From the NCBI GenBank assembly GCA_963756575.1, contig CAVWOM010000018.1, positions 186,001 through 250,000 of the forward strand: DNA of 64,000 bases, written 5' to 3'. This document shows positions 24,758 to 32,919 of this stretch, piece after piece. The position numbers were made by a program, and so were the translations under genes. The notes beneath the pieces were generated by a model, which ran no database searches, was not told the DNA's origin, and worked only from the letters and a program-made list of their open reading frames with translations. Position 1 is the first letter of the stretch. Every line of letters starts with the position of its first letter. This stretch comes from Palsa-504 sp963756575 (GTDB taxonomy: Bacteria > Actinomycetota > Actinomycetes > Streptosporangiales > Streptosporangiaceae).

Positions 24758-25609
24758 TTAACCGAAGTAACCCAGGGCCTCCGTGATCAAGTCGCGGGCC
24801 CGCGCTCCGTAGACCGCTAGCCTCGCTAGCTTTTCGAAAGCGCGAATGTACAGGGTGATCTCGCTGGCGGCCGTGACGGTCACCTGGGCCGACAGGAGCT
24901 CCATATGGACTCGCTCGTCGTCAAATATGGTGAATGTCTCCAGGGGCCACATCGGCCGCGGGCCTGCCGTGAACGGAATCACGCCCAGGGACACGGAAGG
25001 CATTTCCGTTGCTTCCAGCAGCTGGCCGAGCTGGGTGGTCATTACGTCAGCTCCGCCGAGGCGATGCCTCAGAACGGACTCCTCCACCAGCAGCGCAAGG
25101 CGATGGTTGCCGGAACCCAGCATCCGGTTCCGGCTCATCCGTGCCATGACCGCCTCTTCGACGTCGTCGGGAATGCCTCGGAAATCGCCGATCGCCGATA
25201 GCAGCGCGCCAGCGTAAGCGGGTGTCTGGAGAAAGCCAGGCACGACCGCCGAGCAATAAGCCTTGAAGAACCTGGTGCGCTCATAGAGCGGGCGCCGCGA
25301 TTCCTGTGCCCGGCGCAGGCCTGCCGGATTGAGCCGGCGCCACTCGACGTACATCGAGTCGGCCGCCCTGGACGCCGCGATCAGGTCGGGCGTCTCTCGC
25401 TCCGATCCGCATACCCGGCACCACTCCTGGATGTCGGCCTCGCTCGGTGCCTGCTTCGCGGACTCGATCCGGCTCGTTTTCGCCTCGTGCCAGCCCGCAG
25501 CGGCCGACAGCGCTCTCGCCGTCAAGCCGGCGTCCAGGCGAATGTCGCGCAGTCGCTCGGCCAACTGCTGCCGGGCACGCTGGACGCTGGAGGACGGTGA
25601 GAGGGCCAT
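24758..25609 (-). CDS. Scr1/DUF5753 family HTH regulator
   Basis: A 283-residue protein with an N-terminal XRE-type helix-turn-helix (about residues 15-75: LRDIRLDAGLTARALSAAAG, then SRIESAKQAPSE) and a C-terminal DUF5753 domain (about 95-280: VPGFLQTPAYAGALL, then VEESVLRHRLGG and LGVIPFTAGPRP). This is the family widely paired with DUF397 or small proteins in actinomycetes, often described as antitoxin-like or developmental regulators. Here its upstream partner is a DUF6879 gene rather than DUF397. 24 bases separate the two. Likely DNA-binding; targets unknown. Confidence 0.85.
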   Translation of the reverse strand: MALSPSSSVQRARQQLAERLRDIRLDAGLTARALSAAAGWHEAKTSRIESAKQAPSEADIQEWCRVCGSERETPDLIAASRAADSMYVEWRRLNPAGLRRAQESRRPLYERTRFFKAYCSAVVPGFLQTPAYAGALLSAIGDFRGIPDDVEEAVMARMSRNRMLGSGNHRLALLVEESVLRHRLGGADVMTTQLGQLLEATEMPSVSLGVIPFTAGPRPMWPLETFTIFDDERVHMELLSAQVTVTAASEITLYIRAFEKLARLAVYGARARDLITEALGYFG

Positions 25610-25633
25610 GGTGCTCGGATACGTGAGGTTCGG

Positions 25634-26143
25634 TCAGGGCAGCCGGTAGTGAGCGTGCGGGATCGCGCGCTCCCAGATGGCCTCGAAAGCCGCTGAGCAC
25701 ATCCGGGCTACTGCCGCGTCCGAGACCACTTCGTCTTCCAAGATCTGACCGTCGCCAGAGAAGTACGAGAACCGGATAAGCCTCTCGTCGAACAGCCAGA
25801 AGTCATTACCTGGCAGGCACAGGTCCGATGCGCGGCGCCTGGGAAGCCAGCGCACGTCTTCCCCCGCGGCGATGTTCACCTCCTCGGTGATCGCATGCTC
25901 GAAGCGAATGTAGTCCCCGAGCGGCTCGGAGACGACACGGGCACGGCGGAACCGTACCCCCCGGGCCGTATGGGCACGCACGAGCTCAGACCACACAGGG
26001 TTTGCCGGGTGAGGCAGTGGCCTGCCCGCCAGCCAGTTAAGGAAGCGCTGGTCATCAGGGGTGTATGCGTCCCTCATCTCGAGATGCACCGCTGAGCTGG
26101 CTGTCGCGGCGATCAGCTCGCTGAACGGCGGTACCGGGCCCAC
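25634..26143 (-). CDS. DUF6879 family protein
   Basis: A 169-residue protein matching DUF6879: SAVHLEMRDAYTPDDQRFLNW near the start, GVRFRRARVVSEPLGDYIRFE in the middle, EDVRWLPRR and NDFWLFDERLIRFSYF toward the end. Its function is unknown, but the family is typically encoded beside Scr1-type HTH proteins, as here. The GTG start is supported by GGAGG 7 bases upstream and lies inside the 3' end of the preceding 101-residue gene, so translation is probably coupled. Confidence 0.82.
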   Translation of the reverse strand: MGPVPPFSELIAATASSAVHLEMRDAYTPDDQRFLNWLAGRPLPHPANPVWSELVRAHTARGVRFRRARVVSEPLGDYIRFEHAITEEVNIAAGEDVRWLPRRRASDLCLPGNDFWLFDERLIRFSYFSGDGQILEDEVVSDAAVARMCSAAFEAIWERAIPHAHYRLP

Positions 26144-26360
26144 TGAGCGCCTCCAGGAGGATTGGCCGCATCCGGGCCGGAAGCCTGACCACGGACTCGT
26201 TATCGGCGATCGGGCTATGCCGGCTCACCTCGGCCAGCATCGTAGCGTCGGTGACCGTCCAGCCCTGGAGGAGCAGGTCCCCGGTTTCCTCCTCGACGAA
26301 CGCGGCCGGACAGTGGTCGCTATCGGTCTCGGGGTCGATCGCAATGAGGATTAACGTCAT
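26055..26360 (-). CDS. Small hypothetical protein of the DUF6879/Scr1 module (101 residues)
   Basis: First gene of a three-gene leftward operon. The protein opens with a strand-like MTLILIAIDPETDSDHCPAA and continues with VEEETGDLLLQGWTVTDATM and HSPIADNESVVRLPARM. Such proteins occur in front of DUF6879 and Scr1 genes in actinomycetes, so a family-specific partner role is likely. Its C-terminal 30 codons overlap the start of the DUF6879 gene by 89 bases. No known domain name. Confidence 0.65.
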   Translation of the reverse strand: MTLILIAIDPETDSDHCPAAFVEEETGDLLLQGWTVTDATMLAEVSRHSPIADNESVVRLPARMRPILLEALSGPGTAVQRADRRDSQLSGASRDEGRIHP

Positions 26361-26915
26361 GATTGGTCCTCGGTTCGTGGGTAGTTGCGCTGACTTGCAG
26401 ATAGACTCTTAGAGCGTTGCGCTATCGCCACGCGCCGTCAAGACCTAAGGCTCGATTGGCAGCCATCACCAGAATCCGTTTAAACACAGTGCTTACGAGC
26501 GCGGTTCCACTGAGTGAGGCCTTTGGAGCCCGCGATCGGCATCTGAAACGTGTCTTGCTCGATGCTGTGAGAACTTCTGTAAGGTTTCAAGGCGGCCGCC
26601 GGCCGCTCCCGCCACCGCCTCGGCGTCCTGGGCCTACGCTTCCGCCAAGGCTCCCGCTCCGGCCGGCCCAAACGCCGGTCGGCTGGCGCGAGAGGCGAAG
26701 TATGGACACGGGCTGCGGTTCGGCTCCAGGCGTCCAGGCCACGACGGGTTTGACAAGGGGACCCTCGCGGCGGCTCATATCGGGCTGAAGCGGGCATGCC
26801 AGAAAGCAGCCCGATCGCGGGCATTCGTATGAGTTCCGCGCTAGCTTCCCGGCGCGGAACTGCTTACGCTCTGGAGAGCTCTAGGGCTGGAGTCGTCAGG
26901 GAAGAGGGCGAGCCG
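26361..26915. other. Intergenic stretch with a dispersed-repeat copy
   Basis: About 550 bases between divergent genes. I see no convincing gene; one open frame of 123 codons here has atypical Pro/Arg-rich content. The first part is less GC-rich than average and should hold the promoter of the DUF6879 operon. Positions 26578-26661 match a sequence at 28574-28634. Confidence 0.45.
26578..26661 (+). repeat. Dispersed repeat, copy 1
   Basis: Begins GTAAGGTTTCAAGGCGGCC, contains GCCTCGGCGTCCTGG and ends CGCTCCGG. The same words in the same order and orientation occur about 2 kb away at 28574-28634, where the copy is shorter by about 20 bases through internal gaps. Not coding in either place. Confidence 0.5.
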
Positions 26916-27902
26916 ATGGCTGGGCAGGTGGAGGGGCCGCGCGTTGTCCGGGGCGAGGGCTCGTGGCTCGAGATAGGCCGGCAGTACGGAGAGGAACTCC
27001 GGACCGAAATTGCGGATGCGGCCGGGGCGATAGAGGCGTTGGCGGTAGCGGCGGGGCACGACCGCGCGCGGCTCGACGCTCGCATCCATGACTTCATTCC
27101 TTACGCGCAAGAGCTTCCTGACCGATGGGATGAGCTGGCCGGGGTGGCGCAGGGATCGGGCCTGCCGGTCGAGGATGTCCTGCTCATGCAACTACTGGAA
27201 GACCTGCTCGATGCGGACGCGTGCACCACCGCGGGCCGGGCCGGGTTTCTTCTGCACGCCGAGATGTGGTTTCCCAGTCACACCGACTACGCGGTCTTTA
27301 TCTCGTCGCCGGCCGGCGGGCCGCCGGTGATCACCGCTAGCTGTGTCGGGTTCCTCACCGGCGTGGGCCTCAACGGCAGTGGATTTGCCCTGGGCGTGCA
27401 GTCCATTCCTTGCCGCGACGCGAGGATGGGCGTGCCGCGGGCCATGGTCAGCCGCAGTACGCTGTGCGCGCCGTCGGCCGCCGGGGCGGCACGGGAAGCG
27501 ACGGGATATCACCGCTCCGGCGGAAACGGGTTCCTCATCGTCACCCCCACGGGCGCGCAGGTCATCGAGACCTCGGCGGCCATCGGCGATGTCACCGAAG
27601 AGCGGCCTTGGGGCGCCCACACCAACCACTACGTCTCCGGCAAGTTCCAATCGGTTGCGATCAGCAAGGGCGAGACGTGCCAGCGCCTGGACGAAGCTCT
27701 GGCGACGGTGGGCAGCGTTAGTGACCAGGAACTGCGGGAGCGGGGCCGGTCTGTGGTTCAGACTTCGGGTTTTGTGCCACACAGTCCCAGCGGCAGTACG
27801 GTGACGGCGTTCGTCATGCTGGCCGACGTCGAGCACGGCTGGGTGGAAACCGCGCCCGGCGGAGGCGGGGCAGGCCCGTGGGCGCGCGTGACTTTGCCCT
27901 AA
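26916..27902 (+). CDS. C45 family autoproteolytic acyltransferase/hydrolase (AAT-like, NTN fold)
   Basis: About 328 residues. Resembles acyl-CoA:6-APA acyltransferase/peptidase C45 proteins, NTN hydrolases that self-cleave before a nucleophilic Cys. The N-terminal part has GSWLEIGRQYGEELRTEI and an ELAGVAQGSGLPVEDVLLMQ segment; the candidate nucleophile is the Cys in DADACTTAG (about residue 105). Beyond it come GFLTGVGLNGSGFALGVQ and a GGNGFLIVTPTGAQVIE strand pair, all typical. The usual acyltransferase role in penicillin synthesis does not apply; amide hydrolysis of an unknown substrate is more likely. ATG preceded by GAAGAGGG. Confidence 0.75.
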   Translation: MAGQVEGPRVVRGEGSWLEIGRQYGEELRTEIADAAGAIEALAVAAGHDRARLDARIHDFIPYAQELPDRWDELAGVAQGSGLPVEDVLLMQLLEDLLDADACTTAGRAGFLLHAEMWFPSHTDYAVFISSPAGGPPVITASCVGFLTGVGLNGSGFALGVQSIPCRDARMGVPRAMVSRSTLCAPSAAGAAREATGYHRSGGNGFLIVTPTGAQVIETSAAIGDVTEERPWGAHTNHYVSGKFQSVAISKGETCQRLDEALATVGSVSDQELRERGRSVVQTSGFVPHSPSGSTVTAFVMLADVEHGWVETAPGGGGAGPWARVTLP

Positions 27903-27934
27903 TACCCCAGCGCCACTCCGTGATCAGGGGATAA

Positions 27935-28498
27935 TCAGAGCTGGGCCTTCAGTTCGTCGATCTTGCCGATGTGCTCGCGGAGCTGGGTGTAGGCGGGGCG
28001 CTCGCGGATGCGGGTCAGCGCCCAGCGGACGCCGTTGGCGCGGTTGGAGACGATCCCGGCGGTGATCAGGGCGTCGAGGACCTCGACGTCGCTGGGGTCG
28101 AGCCGTGCCATCACCGGGGTGAGGTTGCGGCCCGTGGCCGTGCGGTCTGGCGGGCTGACCGACATCGAGATGACGGGATGTCCGCGCTCTCCGGGCTGCG
28201 GGGGCAGCGTGAACTGGATGCGCCCGATGGAGGGCATCTTCCGGGCAATCCTCTTGCGCAGGTCCTCGATTACCGCGTGATGCGCTTGCTCGAACGCGCG
28301 AAGCGCCGCTTCCGGATCTTCGCCCGTCGGGGTGAGGATCACCCGGATCATCATCTGGCCGGGCTCGATCACGGGCTCGTCGCCGTGTTGCAGGACTTCG
28401 ACCTTCTGCACGGTCCCGTCGCCGAACTGTCTGTTCAGCTTTTCTTCGGCCTCTTGCTCGAGGCGTTCCTTCTCTTCCTGGTCCACAACCGGCTCCAT
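27935..28498 (-). CDS. Hypothetical protein with RHH-like C-terminus
   Basis: About 187 residues, not a family I can name. An acidic charged N-terminal helix (EEKERLEQEAEEKLNRQFGD) is followed by an alpha/beta region (MMIRVILTPTGEDPEAALRA). A C-terminal part reads LDPSDVEVLDALITAGIVSN, then RANGVRWALTRIRERPAY. The last segment resembles the helix pattern of ribbon-helix-helix-type regulators common in actinomycetes (a SNRANGVRWAL turn). ATG chosen because it opens the charged helix; the open frame upstream overlaps a repeat element. Confidence 0.55.
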   Translation of the reverse strand: MEPVVDQEEKERLEQEAEEKLNRQFGDGTVQKVEVLQHGDEPVIEPGQMMIRVILTPTGEDPEAALRAFEQAHHAVIEDLRKRIARKMPSIGRIQFTLPPQPGERGHPVISMSVSPPDRTATGRNLTPVMARLDPSDVEVLDALITAGIVSNRANGVRWALTRIRERPAYTQLREHIGKIDELKAQL

Positions 28499-28573
28499 GA
28501 TTGCTGGAGAAATCCGAGTAACTCTGGATACTCCCGCATTCAACGCATTATCGCGACCGAGGCACGACTGTCT

Positions 28574-28634
28574 GTACGGTTCAAGGCGGCCTCGCGCCGC
28601 CGCCTCGGTGTCCTGGCCTCTGCTCACGCTCCGG
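28574..28634 (+). repeat. Dispersed repeat, copy 2
   Basis: GTACGGTTCAAGGCGGCC, then GCCTCGGTGTCCTGG and CGCTCCGG, matching the copy at 26578-26661 with internal gaps. It lies between the stop of the amidohydrolase and the start of the next leftward gene. Confidence 0.5.
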
Positions 28635-28635
28635 A

Positions 28636-29904
28636 TCAGCTGGACCGGCGTTCACGCACGGCTGCCACGACCTTGGCGAGCTGGGCATCGAAGGCGTCAA
28701 GCTGCTCGGCTTCGGTCGCACTCGCGACGAAAGCGTGCCGATCGCAGGCGGTGCCCGCGCGCCATATCCGCTCGATCGCGCGCGTCGCGGTGATGTCCGC
28801 CAGCGGGTCACCGGACACCAGAACCAGGTCCGCGCGCTGCCCGGCGGCGACACGTCCTCGGTCGGCGAGGCCGAACACCTGGGCCGGTTCAGCCGTGGCA
28901 GCTGTCAGGGCCCGCGCCGGGCTGATGCCGCACCGGACGAGGAGTTCCAGTTCCCGGTGCAGGCTGGCTCCGAACACAGTCCCCGGGTTCGGAGCATCGG
29001 TGCCCGCCAGCAGGGTAACTCCGGCCTCGGCCAGCCGCCGCACGTTGTCCTCAACCCGGGAGTAGGGCGGCATCGGCCGGCCATGAAATCCCGGGGCAGC
29101 CGAAGTCAGCCGGCGTGCCCAGGCGTCGCCGAGCGCTTCAGCGAGCCGCGGGTCTCCGGCCACGGCCGCGCCACCCGGTTCGCCGAGGGTGTTCTCGATG
29201 GTGGCCAGCGTCGGACCGACCACGATCCCGGCTTCGGCCATGCGTTCCACCAGGGCCTTGTCCAGCTCGGCGTCCGCGGGGACGTGGGCCACCACATCGA
29301 CACCGGCCGACACGACCTCCTCGAGGCCGGCCACCGAGCTCACGTGAGCGACGACGAGCAGGCCGCGAGCGTGCGCGGCGGTGACCAGTGCCTGGATGGT
29401 CTCAGAGGCCAGTGAGGGCCATAGCCCTCCGATGCCGGAGATGATCTTCAGGTAGTCCGAGCCCTCCGCGATCCGTTCCGCGACGAACTGTGCGGCCTGC
29501 TCGGCGGCGGTCAACGTCGGGAACGGGGCGTACATGATCGACGGGTGCCCGCCGGGCGCGGTGGCGCCGATACCCGCCGAACGCACGTCGGCCACGTCCA
29601 GGCGGGAGCCGGCCTGCTCCTTGGCGCTGGCCACCAGGTCGGGTTGGCTGAACATGTCCAGAACGGTGGTAACGCCGAAGGTCAGCGATTGCGCGAGGGC
29701 GCCTGGAACGAGGTGCACGTGCGCGTCGATCAGGCCGGGAAGCACCGTCCCGCCGCCCGCGTCGATCACCTCGTCGCCTTCTTGGGCAGCCGAGGCGGCC
29801 GAGCACCCGGTGATCAGGCTGTCAGCGAACCGGACCGAAGTCCAGTCCTGCGCCTTCGTCCCGTCGAATACCTTCGCGTTCACGATTGTCGTTGCCGCGC
29901 CCAA
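28636..29904 (-). CDS. Amidohydrolase family protein (imidazolonepropionase-like)
   Basis: A 422-residue metal-dependent hydrolase of the amidohydrolase superfamily. Metal ligands appear as DAHVHL (about residue 62), a Lys in SDYLKIISG (about 149), VVAHVSS (about 183), a further His in VVAHVPADAEL (about 204) and the Asp in LAGTDAPNPG (about 297). The small N- and C-terminal beta-sandwich segments (TIVNAKVFDG and RVAAGQRADLVLVSGDPL) are complete. Members include Xaa-Pro dipeptidases and lactonases; the substrate is not predictable. Alone on its strand, divergent from the gene at 29959. Confidence 0.86.
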   Translation of the reverse strand: MGAATTIVNAKVFDGTKAQDWTSVRFADSLITGCSAASAAQEGDEVIDAGGGTVLPGLIDAHVHLVPGALAQSLTFGVTTVLDMFSQPDLVASAKEQAGSRLDVADVRSAGIGATAPGGHPSIMYAPFPTLTAAEQAAQFVAERIAEGSDYLKIISGIGGLWPSLASETIQALVTAAHARGLLVVAHVSSVAGLEEVVSAGVDVVAHVPADAELDKALVERMAEAGIVVGPTLATIENTLGEPGGAAVAGDPRLAEALGDAWARRLTSAAPGFHGRPMPPYSRVEDNVRRLAEAGVTLLAGTDAPNPGTVFGASLHRELELLVRCGISPARALTAATAEPAQVFGLADRGRVAAGQRADLVLVSGDPLADITATRAIERIWRAGTACDRHAFVASATEAEQLDAFDAQLAKVVAAVRERRSS

Positions 29905-29958
29905 GCCGTCCTCCCCAAAGGATCCTGGACTACCTGAATAGCAGAGGAAGGGAGTGAA

Positions 29959-30960
29959 GTGCCCCAGAAACGCGCGGCAGGCACCGCCGCCGTGGCAACG
30001 GGCGGATGGACCGGACTGACTGCTGGCCTACCCCGGTGGGGACCGGAGGTGGATTTCAACGTGCAATGGGACACCAGGGGCGCCGAGGTCGTCGCTGCCA
30101 CCGCCGACTTGACGCTGGTTCCGCTGCCCGTCACGCTCACGGCGCATCTGCGCGCGGCCGACCTGCCGCGCCTTCGTGCCTCGGGTCCGCTCGGCGAGCT
30201 TCTCGCCGGCCAGGGCGAGGCCCACGGGTACGACTTCCAGATGACCCAGCTGGGGCGCCTCCATGACGGCTTGCCCGATGACCTGCTCAACTTTCAGTAC
30301 GACCCGGTAGCCCGCGCCGTGGCGCTCGGCTGGCCGGGCGCGACCGTAGAGGAAACACGGTTGCAGCTAGTACACGACGGCGAGCTAGCGCAGTTCCGGC
30401 CCACGACTGCCGGATGGCCTACGCGGATGCTGACGGACCTGGACTCCGGCAGTATCACCGAATACTGGCTCAAAGCAGTCGAGGCAGCCCAGTCGTTAGC
30501 GTTCTACGGTGATGCGGCGCAGTTGCACCGGTGTCCCGTCAGCAGCGAACGGATGATGAAACGTGAACGCCGCGGGAGTGGAGCCGTGATCGTGCAAGTG
30601 CTCCAGTGCATGGCAGGCGTCGCCCCAGGTCGGCACGGTACTGGCGGAGACCCACCAGGCAGCATACGATGGCCATTCAGGCTTGCGGAACCATTCATGT
30701 CTTCTCTTCAGCGCATTCCGGTGAAGCCCGCTGTAAACAAAGGAGAAGACAGATTCCAGATTTTCCCACAGGGAAAGCGTGCAGGCACAGGAGTCGGTCT
30801 CATTCAAGCGCCCGCCCGTGTAGAAACGCGGCACCTCGAATTTCCCCCACGCACCCCATTGCCTATCGAAAACAGACAGATGATCCTGGCCGCTGTCTTC
30901 TACCGGATGCGCGATAAAACCTGGGCTTCGTACTGCTTCCTCAAGTGTTGGCAGCAGTAG
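29959..30960 (+). CDS. Hypothetical protein, 3' part antisense to DUF3291 gene
   Basis: An open frame of 333 codons with a good AGGAAGGGAG ribosome-binding site before its GTG. The first 190 codons have strong actinomycete codon bias and a plausible fold (VDFNVQWDTRGAEVVAATAD, then RPTTAGWPTRMLTDL and EYWLKAVEAA). The last 155 codons lie opposite the DUF3291 gene and read as unnatural sequence (many Arg, Cys and His). The native 3' end has probably been lost and replaced where the two genes now collide. I do not recognise the family. Confidence 0.45.
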   Translation: MPQKRAAGTAAVATGGWTGLTAGLPRWGPEVDFNVQWDTRGAEVVAATADLTLVPLPVTLTAHLRAADLPRLRASGPLGELLAGQGEAHGYDFQMTQLGRLHDGLPDDLLNFQYDPVARAVALGWPGATVEETRLQLVHDGELAQFRPTTAGWPTRMLTDLDSGSITEYWLKAVEAAQSLAFYGDAAQLHRCPVSSERMMKRERRGSGAVIVQVLQCMAGVAPGRHGTGGDPPGSIRWPFRLAEPFMSSLQRIPVKPAVNKGEDRFQIFPQGKRAGTGVGLIQAPARVETRHLEFPPRTPLPIENRQMILAAVFYRMRDKTWASYCFLKCWQQ

Positions 30961-31038
30961 GCTTTCAAAGCCCTGGACTTCGGGATTTCCGTAGGGTTTC
31001 TTCAGTACTGCGAAAGTCGTAAACGCGATGCGCGGCAT
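30496..31038 (-). CDS. DUF3291 family protein
   Basis: About 180 residues matching DUF3291, an alpha/beta-barrel-like family related to antibiotic-biosynthesis monooxygenase folds. Recognisable features: MPRIAFTTFAVLKKPYGNPE at the start, FDRQWGAWGKFEVPRFYTGG, ACTLSLWENLESVFSFVYSG, HEWFRKPEWPSYAAWWVSAS and a closing HALEHLHDHGSTPAAF. ATG chosen because AAGGAAAAG sits immediately upstream and the domain begins there. The open frame continues 5' without a stop into a GyrI-like domain. Codon use is less GC-biased than in neighbours. Its function is unknown. Confidence 0.78.
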   Translation of the reverse strand: MPRIAFTTFAVLKKPYGNPEVQGFESLLLPTLEEAVRSPGFIAHPVEDSGQDHLSVFDRQWGAWGKFEVPRFYTGGRLNETDSCACTLSLWENLESVFSFVYSGLHRNALKRRHEWFRKPEWPSYAAWWVSASTVPTWGDACHALEHLHDHGSTPAAFTFHHPFAADGTPVQLRRITVER

Positions 31039-31518
31039 CTTTTCCTTTGGCCGACGAACGACCGGTACGGTCTGGAAGATCGGCCATCCAATCTCGGTGC
31101 GCCACAGCGATTGGTCAGCGGTCTCATGACTGCCTACCACGTAGAACTCGTGCAAGGGGCCTTCTATGCCCAGGGCATGTTCTGCCACGTAGGCGCCCAG
31201 CGATCCGTAGTAGCGATCCACGTCCTGATGCGACCCGAGGTGGGTGATAACCGCCACCTCGACCGGGGGGACGGTGAGCTGGGCAACTCGCCCGGTGGGC
31301 CGGACTAGATCAGCGCAAGGCACGTAGATGGTGGCTTCGCCCCGTTCGCGGGTGAAGAGGTCGCCAGCAAAGATCCCGCCGGCTTGACCCGACAGCGTGA
31401 GCTTCTGGGCGGCGGCGATGGCGTGCAGCTCACCGAACCCGCCCTGGAACCACGAAGTGGCGTCCTCTAGGTCCAGCACGTCGCGCACTGCCCCGCCAGG
31501 GCCCGAACTGGCGACCAT
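31039..31518 (-). pseudogene. GyrI-like effector-binding domain without its DNA-binding part
   Basis: About 160 residues in frame with the DUF3291 gene. The content matches the effector domain of MerR-type regulators: RDVLDLEDATSWFQGGFGEL, GGIFAGDLFTRERGEATIYV, VEVAVITHLGSHQDVDRYYG and TEIGWPIFQTV. In intact regulators an N-terminal MerR helix-turn-helix of about 110 residues precedes this; here the sequence upstream shows no such domain. Either a regulator that lost its 5' end, or a stand-alone small-molecule binder fused to DUF3291. ATG at 31518 is a possible start. Confidence 0.5.
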
Positions 31519-31720
31519 GATCCCGGCGCTGCTCAAGACGGCCGGGGCGGCGGGCCTCGGTACCGACGTCCTCGTCGCTGACGCCGACGGAACGCTGACA
31601 TCTCGGGCGCAGACTTCGCCATCGCCTTCGCCGACGAGATCGAGAAGGCCGCCCACCACCAGGCTCGTTTTAGCTTGGGTTACTAAGCCCGGAGGTCGCC
31701 CGGGCAGGCAGGCGGTCAGG

Positions 31721-32305
31721 TTAGCTGTCGGTGCATGAGGGCCAGTGATCCGCTGCCCATTCCGTCCAGCCCGGCCACCCCGCTGGCGGGCTGGGGATTT
31801 CACCGCCGCTGAGCTCGGCGGCGTCGGGTACCTGGAACTGCTCCCGCCATTGGTCGACGTCGGCCTCGCTCATCGGGAACGTCTGGTGCGGTTCCGTTGC
31901 CTGGCGGTACGCGATCCGGGTGAGCTGGGTGTTCTTGTCCACGGGCAGGTAGACCACCTGGCAGGCGGCCCCGGCCGACCGGGCCAGCCAGCGCAGCGCC
32001 GACCGTTCGTCGCGGCCCCAGAGCCCGAAGTCGAGCACGACGCTGGTCCCCAGGCGCAATGCCTGCAGGGCAACCGAGATGAGCCGTCCTTCGAGCACGA
32101 AGCGCTTGCCGTCGGCCATCGAATCGCCGAACAGCGGGATCATCCAGTGATCGGGGGTCAGCCGCAGCGCCCGGTGCGCCGCGGCGAGCTCCTTGGCCCG
32201 GGTGGTCTTCCCGGCGGCCGGGAGCCCGACCATCAGCAGCATCGTGGCAGGCGCCGGCGGGCGCGGGAATCGTGAACATGAATCGGATCGCTGCGACTGA
32301 GGCAT
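31721..32305 (-). CDS. AAA family ATPase / small-molecule kinase-like P-loop protein
   Basis: A 194-residue P-loop protein. Walker A is GLPAAGKTTRAKELAA (about residues 27-42), followed by LTPDHWMIPLFGD, VVLDFGLWGRDERSALRWLA (a Walker-B-like strand with catalytic Asp) and a lid region with RIAYRQATEP. The layout fits the AAA_33/zeta-toxin/chloramphenicol-phosphotransferase-like kinase group, whose actinobacterial members probably phosphorylate small molecules. ATG 32305 used; an internal ATG before LLMVGLPAAGK is possible. Faces the end of the DUF3291 transcription unit. Confidence 0.75.
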   Translation of the reverse strand: MPQSQRSDSCSRFPRPPAPATMLLMVGLPAAGKTTRAKELAAAHRALRLTPDHWMIPLFGDSMADGKRFVLEGRLISVALQALRLGTSVVLDFGLWGRDERSALRWLARSAGAACQVVYLPVDKNTQLTRIAYRQATEPHQTFPMSEADVDQWREQFQVPDAAELSGGEIPSPPAGWPGWTEWAADHWPSCTDS

Positions 32306-32457
32306 GAATTCCCCTGATCAGGCAGGACGATCCGGCAGCGCAGGGACGGACATGCGAGTGGCTGCCGGCGGGACACTGATCCGGCGGTACGCAGCTCCGG
32401 TACCGCCGCTAAGCGGCGGTCCGGGTAGTCATGGCGGCGCAGCAGCAGCACATGCCT

Positions 32458-32796
32458 TCACGATAGCCGACTGGCCCGGTAGCGGCCCGGTGTGGTGCCG
32501 ATGACGCTGGCGAAGGCGGCGATGAAGCCGCTGGGGTTCGCCCATCCGCAGGCGTGGGCGACGTGAGTGGTGTCGTGGCCGTCGGCGAGCAGGACAAGCG
32601 CGTGATAGATACGCAGCTGCGTCCGCCACTCGTAGAAGGTCATGCCGAGCTCGTCGTGGAACAGCCGGCTGAGGGTGCGGCCGCTGGCTCCGCTCGCCTG
32701 CCCGAGCTCGGCCAGCGGGCTGTTATCTCCGGGCTGCTCGTACAGCCTCTGCGCGATGGCCTGCAGCCGGTCATCGCGTGGTTCCGGCAGTTGCAA
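32458..32796 (-). pseudogene. AraC family regulator, DNA-binding domain only (5' truncated)
   Basis: About 112 residues with only the double helix-turn-helix of AraC regulators: LAELGQASGASGRTLSRLFH, MTFYEWRTQLRIYHALVLLA, VAHACGWANPSGFIAAFASV and TTPGRYR. The same frame continues upstream without a stop as AARARLRRVLVDELREAREQ, the hinge that normally links to an N-terminal cupin domain, but the cupin is absent because a P450 gene lies immediately upstream. The TTG used as start is poor. Probably a decayed regulator of about 250 residues; a functional short version cannot be excluded. Confidence 0.62.
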
Positions 32797-32919
32797 CGGC
32801 TGCTCGCGGGCTTCGCGGAGCTCGTCGACCAGGACCCGGCGGAGCCGGGCGCGGGCGGCGCGGTCGTAACTGCGCGTGCCACCGGTACATGGAGGACAAC
32901 CAGGCCGCCGGGAAGCTTG

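Noticed and set aside
26417..26788. 123-codon open frame before the AAT-like gene
   Set aside because: Pro/Arg-rich translation that overlaps a dispersed repeat; no start signal.
29075..29110. GGCCATGAAATCCCGGGG resembling hairpin family copy C
   Set aside because: Lies in the amidohydrolase coding sequence without the facing arm, so the match is probably chance.
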